Notes under the pieces: generated by a model
The model's database searches: none
Told to the model about the DNA's origin: nothing
What the model saw: the letters and a program-made list of their open reading frames with translations, nothing else
Program-made: the position numbers and the translations under genes
From: an uncultured Bacteroidales bacterium
GTDB taxonomy: Bacteria; Bacteroidota; Bacteroidia; Bacteroidales; Paludibacteraceae
Direction: 5' to 3'
NCBI GenBank assembly: GCA_903911085.1
Contig: CAIWCC010000131.1
Coordinates: 1 to 64,000, forward strand
Length of the DNA stretch: 64,000 nt
Shown: positions 62,701-64,000 of the stretch, one piece after another
How the letters are laid out: each line of letters starts with the position of its first letter
How positions within the stretch are numbered: the first letter of the stretch is position 1

Positions 62701-64000
62701 TAGTTAAGCCGGTTGCCACATTAGCAGCGGTTGAAGTGCTTTTTCCTGCAGTAAGGTTGTATATCTGATTGCCTGAATAATTATAAATTTTTGCTGATGC
62801 TGCACCTGTAACATTAATACCTACAACAGTACAAGCAAACGTTGGTGTGGCTGATTCTGCTGTCAGATTTCTAACAATATTGGTTTTAATATTTGAATCA
62901 TAATTGTTGGCTGCATTAACGGTAATCCCCGACAACGTGCCCGGTGCAGAAAGAGTTAGTTTAATGTTTTGAACGGTATTACCATTACAAGCATCATCAC
63001 TTGCAGTAGAGGCACCTGATGTTCCAAATTCAATACCTGAAAAGCTAGCTCCGGTAAAATCAATATTTGAAATAATATTATTTTTACAGGTAAAATTTCT
63101 AAAAGCAGAAACACCCTTAAAAGTTGCACCTGGTCCATTTAATGTAGCTGTACCAGTTCCGTTGGCATTTTCATAACCAATGGTGTTACCTTCGAATCTG
63201 TTTCCGGGTGCACTCATACCTCCACCAGTACCAATTACAACTACAGTTGTACCAAAATTAGCGGTTCTTGTCCAGTACAATTTATTATTCAATATATCAT
63301 TATAACCTGAAGTACCACCACTACCACATTGAATGAAGCCACAATTTGCACTTGCTGATGCCCAGAGGTTTTCGATGTTATAAATGTTGTTTTCATAAAT
63401 AGTATTATAGGTATTATTACCAACACCAGTTAGCTGAAATGCGGCTATAGGCATTGGTGTAATTCCATCGTTCATGTCGCACACATCATTTTGAGTAATG
63501 GCGTTGTGATCGGCTGTGTTAAAAAATATTGTTGCACCAACTCCCCCAGCACTATTTGTACAAGTTGTATTTGCTCCACGGATAATACAATTTTTTATAG
63601 TATTGTACGAAGCACTATTCTGAAAATAAATAGTTTGAGAATAAATACAGTTCGGGTTCGAAATGGTCAATCCTGTCGAAGCATCAGTACGAGAAACACC
63701 GTCGATGATTACATATTTTGCACCATCAAAATTTATTGTTTTTGTTTGTTGAGGACCAAAGAAAAGTGTAGCGTTTGTTCTTATAGACCCAATGGTAGTT
63801 GACAACAAAGTTAAAGTTTTATTGGTTGCATCTACTCCTGCAAGTTGTTGAAATGGATTATTAGGAACGCCTTGTCCTGCAACGTATGATGAGGTTGATA
63901 AAACAGATACATTATTTGACACAGTTGTAAGGGTAATTGAAGTTGCATTCTTTGCGCAACTTACATTTGTAGCTACAACCGTCTGATTTGGATAACTCAA
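56735..64000 (-). CDS. Giant T9SS-secreted beta-helix surface protein (partial)
   Basis: At least 2421 residues; the N-terminus, with its signal peptide, lies beyond the window, and no start codon is seen. Two long parallel beta-helix regions (about 1-660 and 770-1500 of the visible part) are made of N-x-I-x-N-N-T-I-x-x-I type coils (YNTIYENNIYNI, NNTIYG). They alternate with Ig-like domains (SLSATVNAAFTAIFTFGSAV). An MBG-type domain (YGPSATKPTSVGSYTVTAT), a bacterial Ig-like segment, and a fibronectin-like domain (around 1820) follow. The last ~80 residues form a T9SS sorting domain (VYDMMGRMIQSL...GMYTVQLES). It is probably a surface adhesin or polysaccharide-binding protein. Confidence 0.85.
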   Translation of the reverse strand: MSYPNQTVVATNVSCAKNATSITLTTVSNNVSVLSTSSYVAGQGVPNNPFQQLAGVDATNKTLTLLSTTIGSIRTNATLFFGPQQTKTINFDGAKYVIIDGVSRTDASTGLTISNPNCIYSQTIYFQNSASYNTIKNCIIRGANTTCTNSAGGVGATIFFNTADHNAITQNDVCDMNDGITPMPIAAFQLTGVGNNTYNTIYENNIYNIENLWASASANCGFIQCGSGGTSGYNDILNNKLYWTRTANFGTTVVVIGTGGGMSAPGNRFEGNTIGYENANGTGTATLNGPGATFKGVSAFRNFTCKNNIISNIDFTGASFSGIEFGTSGASTASDDACNGNTVQNIKLTLSAPGTLSGITVNAANNYDSNIKTNIVRNLTAESATPTFACTVVGINVTGAASAKIYNYSGNQIYNLTAGKSTSTAANVATGLTIGGNAITVEKNIIYNIATLNSTALAPSIVTGIQTTGGNTTGTVVKNNIVRLGTDFSNDATICGINQATVSATTNKAYFYNNSIYIGGTSPATSSQNSFAFYTATTTIPTNNDIENNIFVNQRVSQSGIAKHYALGYGTAGAINLSDYNLYFATPLGLGVGVEKTTLTDFTKAASDAHSLTGTPGFNDPTATSPDLTYNTTINTVDGKGVTTTPAVADDYAGITRTGTMDIGAYNYTSSGTPISSSIAYSGSGSAVTDNPIPLTITFGAAVTGFDINDLVVRNGVAANFSGSGTTYTVNIIPTGAAISVDVSAGAAVDGSGNATSQATQWSVAYNSVTVTATLGTTSANYPTVKTAFDAINAGTHKGVINIALYTSTTESASAVLNASGSGSASYTSVNIYPMASNLVIAGNLTTPLIDLNGADNVTINGSVNQANDAKSLNIINYSNSATAGNSTIRLYNDAKTNTIKYCTIKGSTMDATGGVVFVSTGPTDGNDDNIITYNDITNAFDANRPLVAINSIGATTINDNLEISNNNIFDFFNRGTASYGVYLGANTSAAKIKDNSFYETTTFIPTAAVALNVIYITNTSGINFDVSNNNIGGQAATCGGNAWTKTNANNNLFSGIYLNVGTSTASSIQNNTIKKFDYSNNGTQTWSGITVVAGNVNIGTVTLNTIGASTGNTSILYTSSGTGVFYGINSTSAGTVTCKNNLIGGITSTTSAGTTYGIYHNVAASTLDCQFNTITSILTVGNTAATSSQFKGVYVGASTTTTISTNTVNNINASSASTSASQSVIGIQIQGATTLTVSGNTVYTITNSVNNSTTAGSNLYGIYSGAAATQSITGNTIYDLTVGLTKSTDNSIYGIGVNSTSATGSTVTGNTIYGISSNNSSFAGPVTGIYYNGKSSGTNSVARNFIYGLSVDAATTAASIYGIRIVAGATTYANNMINLGGNTQSTLYGIYETGAANNNNTLYHNSVYIGGAPTAGSLLSYALFSNALSNTRIFRNNIFVNARANGSSASGKNYAAYFNYTASTNLTLSNNIYYAPNSGSMLGYYNNADVTNAIGLPLITGLDSGSINADPHFTDATATTPDMTIDAAYAMADVKGVNIAGVTDDKDGKIRADYTPTDLGAYVYTSSAIMPSVTITSLSATVNAAFTAIFTFGSAVTGFTLSDIVVGNGSATVLATTDGGITYTATITPTAVGSVTVNVAAGVAYDATTYANNTAATLLSVTYKLASSITATNSATFTYDGTAQGPSTCDKTGSTGAVTYSYVGVSGTTYGPSATKPTSVGSYTVTATVEADANYEAASSAAYGFTIAKGNQSITFAALPTGKVVGDANFAPGATSATSGTNTITYTSSDEAVATIVSGQIHIVGAGTTTITASQAGNDFYNAATNLNRDLTILLTAPSIQPSSNVTSTGFTAHWTAVAGATNYDVLLYLGASLISTNNVLAPATSYTYTGLTSGASYLVKVIARNANVVCNSIESNSIILIDEDADIATVAGTSTSSSITIKSGVTLSGGGGVSTGNITIEPGGNLNLTSAVTFGDVTFKVDETTAFSAKICSCNSTVNGTVKLLRTIKDTKWYFMSFPCSVKITDITKEDGTSLGILGDTWFIKEYNSQQRADLGSGVSNWKSITNTSLSLEPFKGYIFGIKTGRGTITFSFILDKSIVQNESAQSIPVTYYTGGAGVNDFGWNLMGQPFLSKYASQTGTNMLNLYKYNGTTYEFYARNTNDLPVIDPFTAYFTQVDAGLVDSKLNFELAARQFASSSVAVSQSDLVRLNLTTATGTDKTNLIIDDLQSTSYQIGQDLAKMLTVDTDVPQVYTTIGTVNYANNALPFNSVNNLPLAFYTKTAGTITIHVDASQAKDLSTLMLTDKQTGASIDLLKSDYSFIASAGTTSNRLMLSARKISTTNEQFNQAGGPNVSFINGKLVVSNLKEATAIRVYDMMGRMIQSLQSGSNVMEIKVGVSGMYTVQLESASGQWVKKIVR

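Overview
The window comes from a Bacteroidetes genome, most likely a Bacteroidales of the Paludibacter type. The DNA is AT-rich. Start codons are preceded by A-rich stretches rather than a strong Shine-Dalgarno sequence. Promoters fit the Bacteroidetes consensus (TTG about 19-22 bases before TAnnTTTG). At least four surface or secreted proteins carry type IX secretion (T9SS) sorting domains. The order purH-mreB-mreC-mreD-mrdA-rodA is familiar from Bacteroidales. The genus is an inference; no rRNA or tRNA gene is visible.

0-10.6 kb, defence island. A DUF4160/DUF2442 pair sits between two copies of a short palindromic repeat. A large structured repeat element follows, then an apparent five-gene modification/defence operon: type III methyltransferase (Mod), type III helicase-nuclease (Res), a 72-residue small protein, a DndD-like SMC-type ATPase, and a HerA-type ATPase with a possibly DndE-like N-terminal part. 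A PIN toxin/antitoxin pair with its own promoter is embedded on the opposite strand. The set looks like a hybrid of a type III restriction system and the Dnd machinery, without the sulfur-incorporating enzymes. It is the most interesting system in the window.

10.8-28.7 kb, envelope and polysaccharide use. A flotillin/SPFH-like membrane protein is followed by a minus-strand glycosidase operon (five-bladed propeller hydrolase, GH10 xylanase, GH29 fucosidase), a secreted PHB-depolymerase/feruloyl-esterase-like hydrolase, a GH2 beta-galactosidase, a secreted PI-PLC-like protein, an exported FAD-dependent oxidoreductase, and an exported protein with a possible ApbE flavinylation motif. No SusC/SusD pair is present. 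Remnants of decayed genes lie near 18.6-19.0 kb.

29-40 kb, housekeeping. etfB, etfA and an acyl-CoA dehydrogenase form a unit interrupted by a four-helix-bundle (IVS/S23-type) gene with complementary repeats at its ends. Then come a COG2958-type HTH/nuclease-like protein, glycyl-tRNA synthetase, an alpha/beta hydrolase, a GNAT acetyltransferase, YccF, a DEAD-box RNA helicase and a DUF5652 membrane protein.

40-46.2 kb, second accessory patch. A MntA/HepT nucleotidyltransferase-HEPN pair lies between direct repeats and is followed by a second copy of the structured element seen at 1.3 kb. Next are a large FISUMP-domain surface protein, small peptides, a hairpin-repeat array, and a two-gene module between duplicated hairpins whose promoter abuts its start codon.

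46.2-64 kb. The cell-shape cluster (rodA, mrdA, mreD, mreC, mreB on the minus strand) is followed by an antitoxin with a deletion-truncated RelE/ParE toxin, purH, a thiamine-binding protein, a methyltransferase, a family 2 glycosyltransferase, and a giant T9SS-secreted beta-helix protein whose N-terminus lies beyond the window.

A recurring theme is small toxin/antitoxin-like or orphan modules bounded on both sides by matching repeats. Each module has its own repeat family, which suggests repeated cassette gain.
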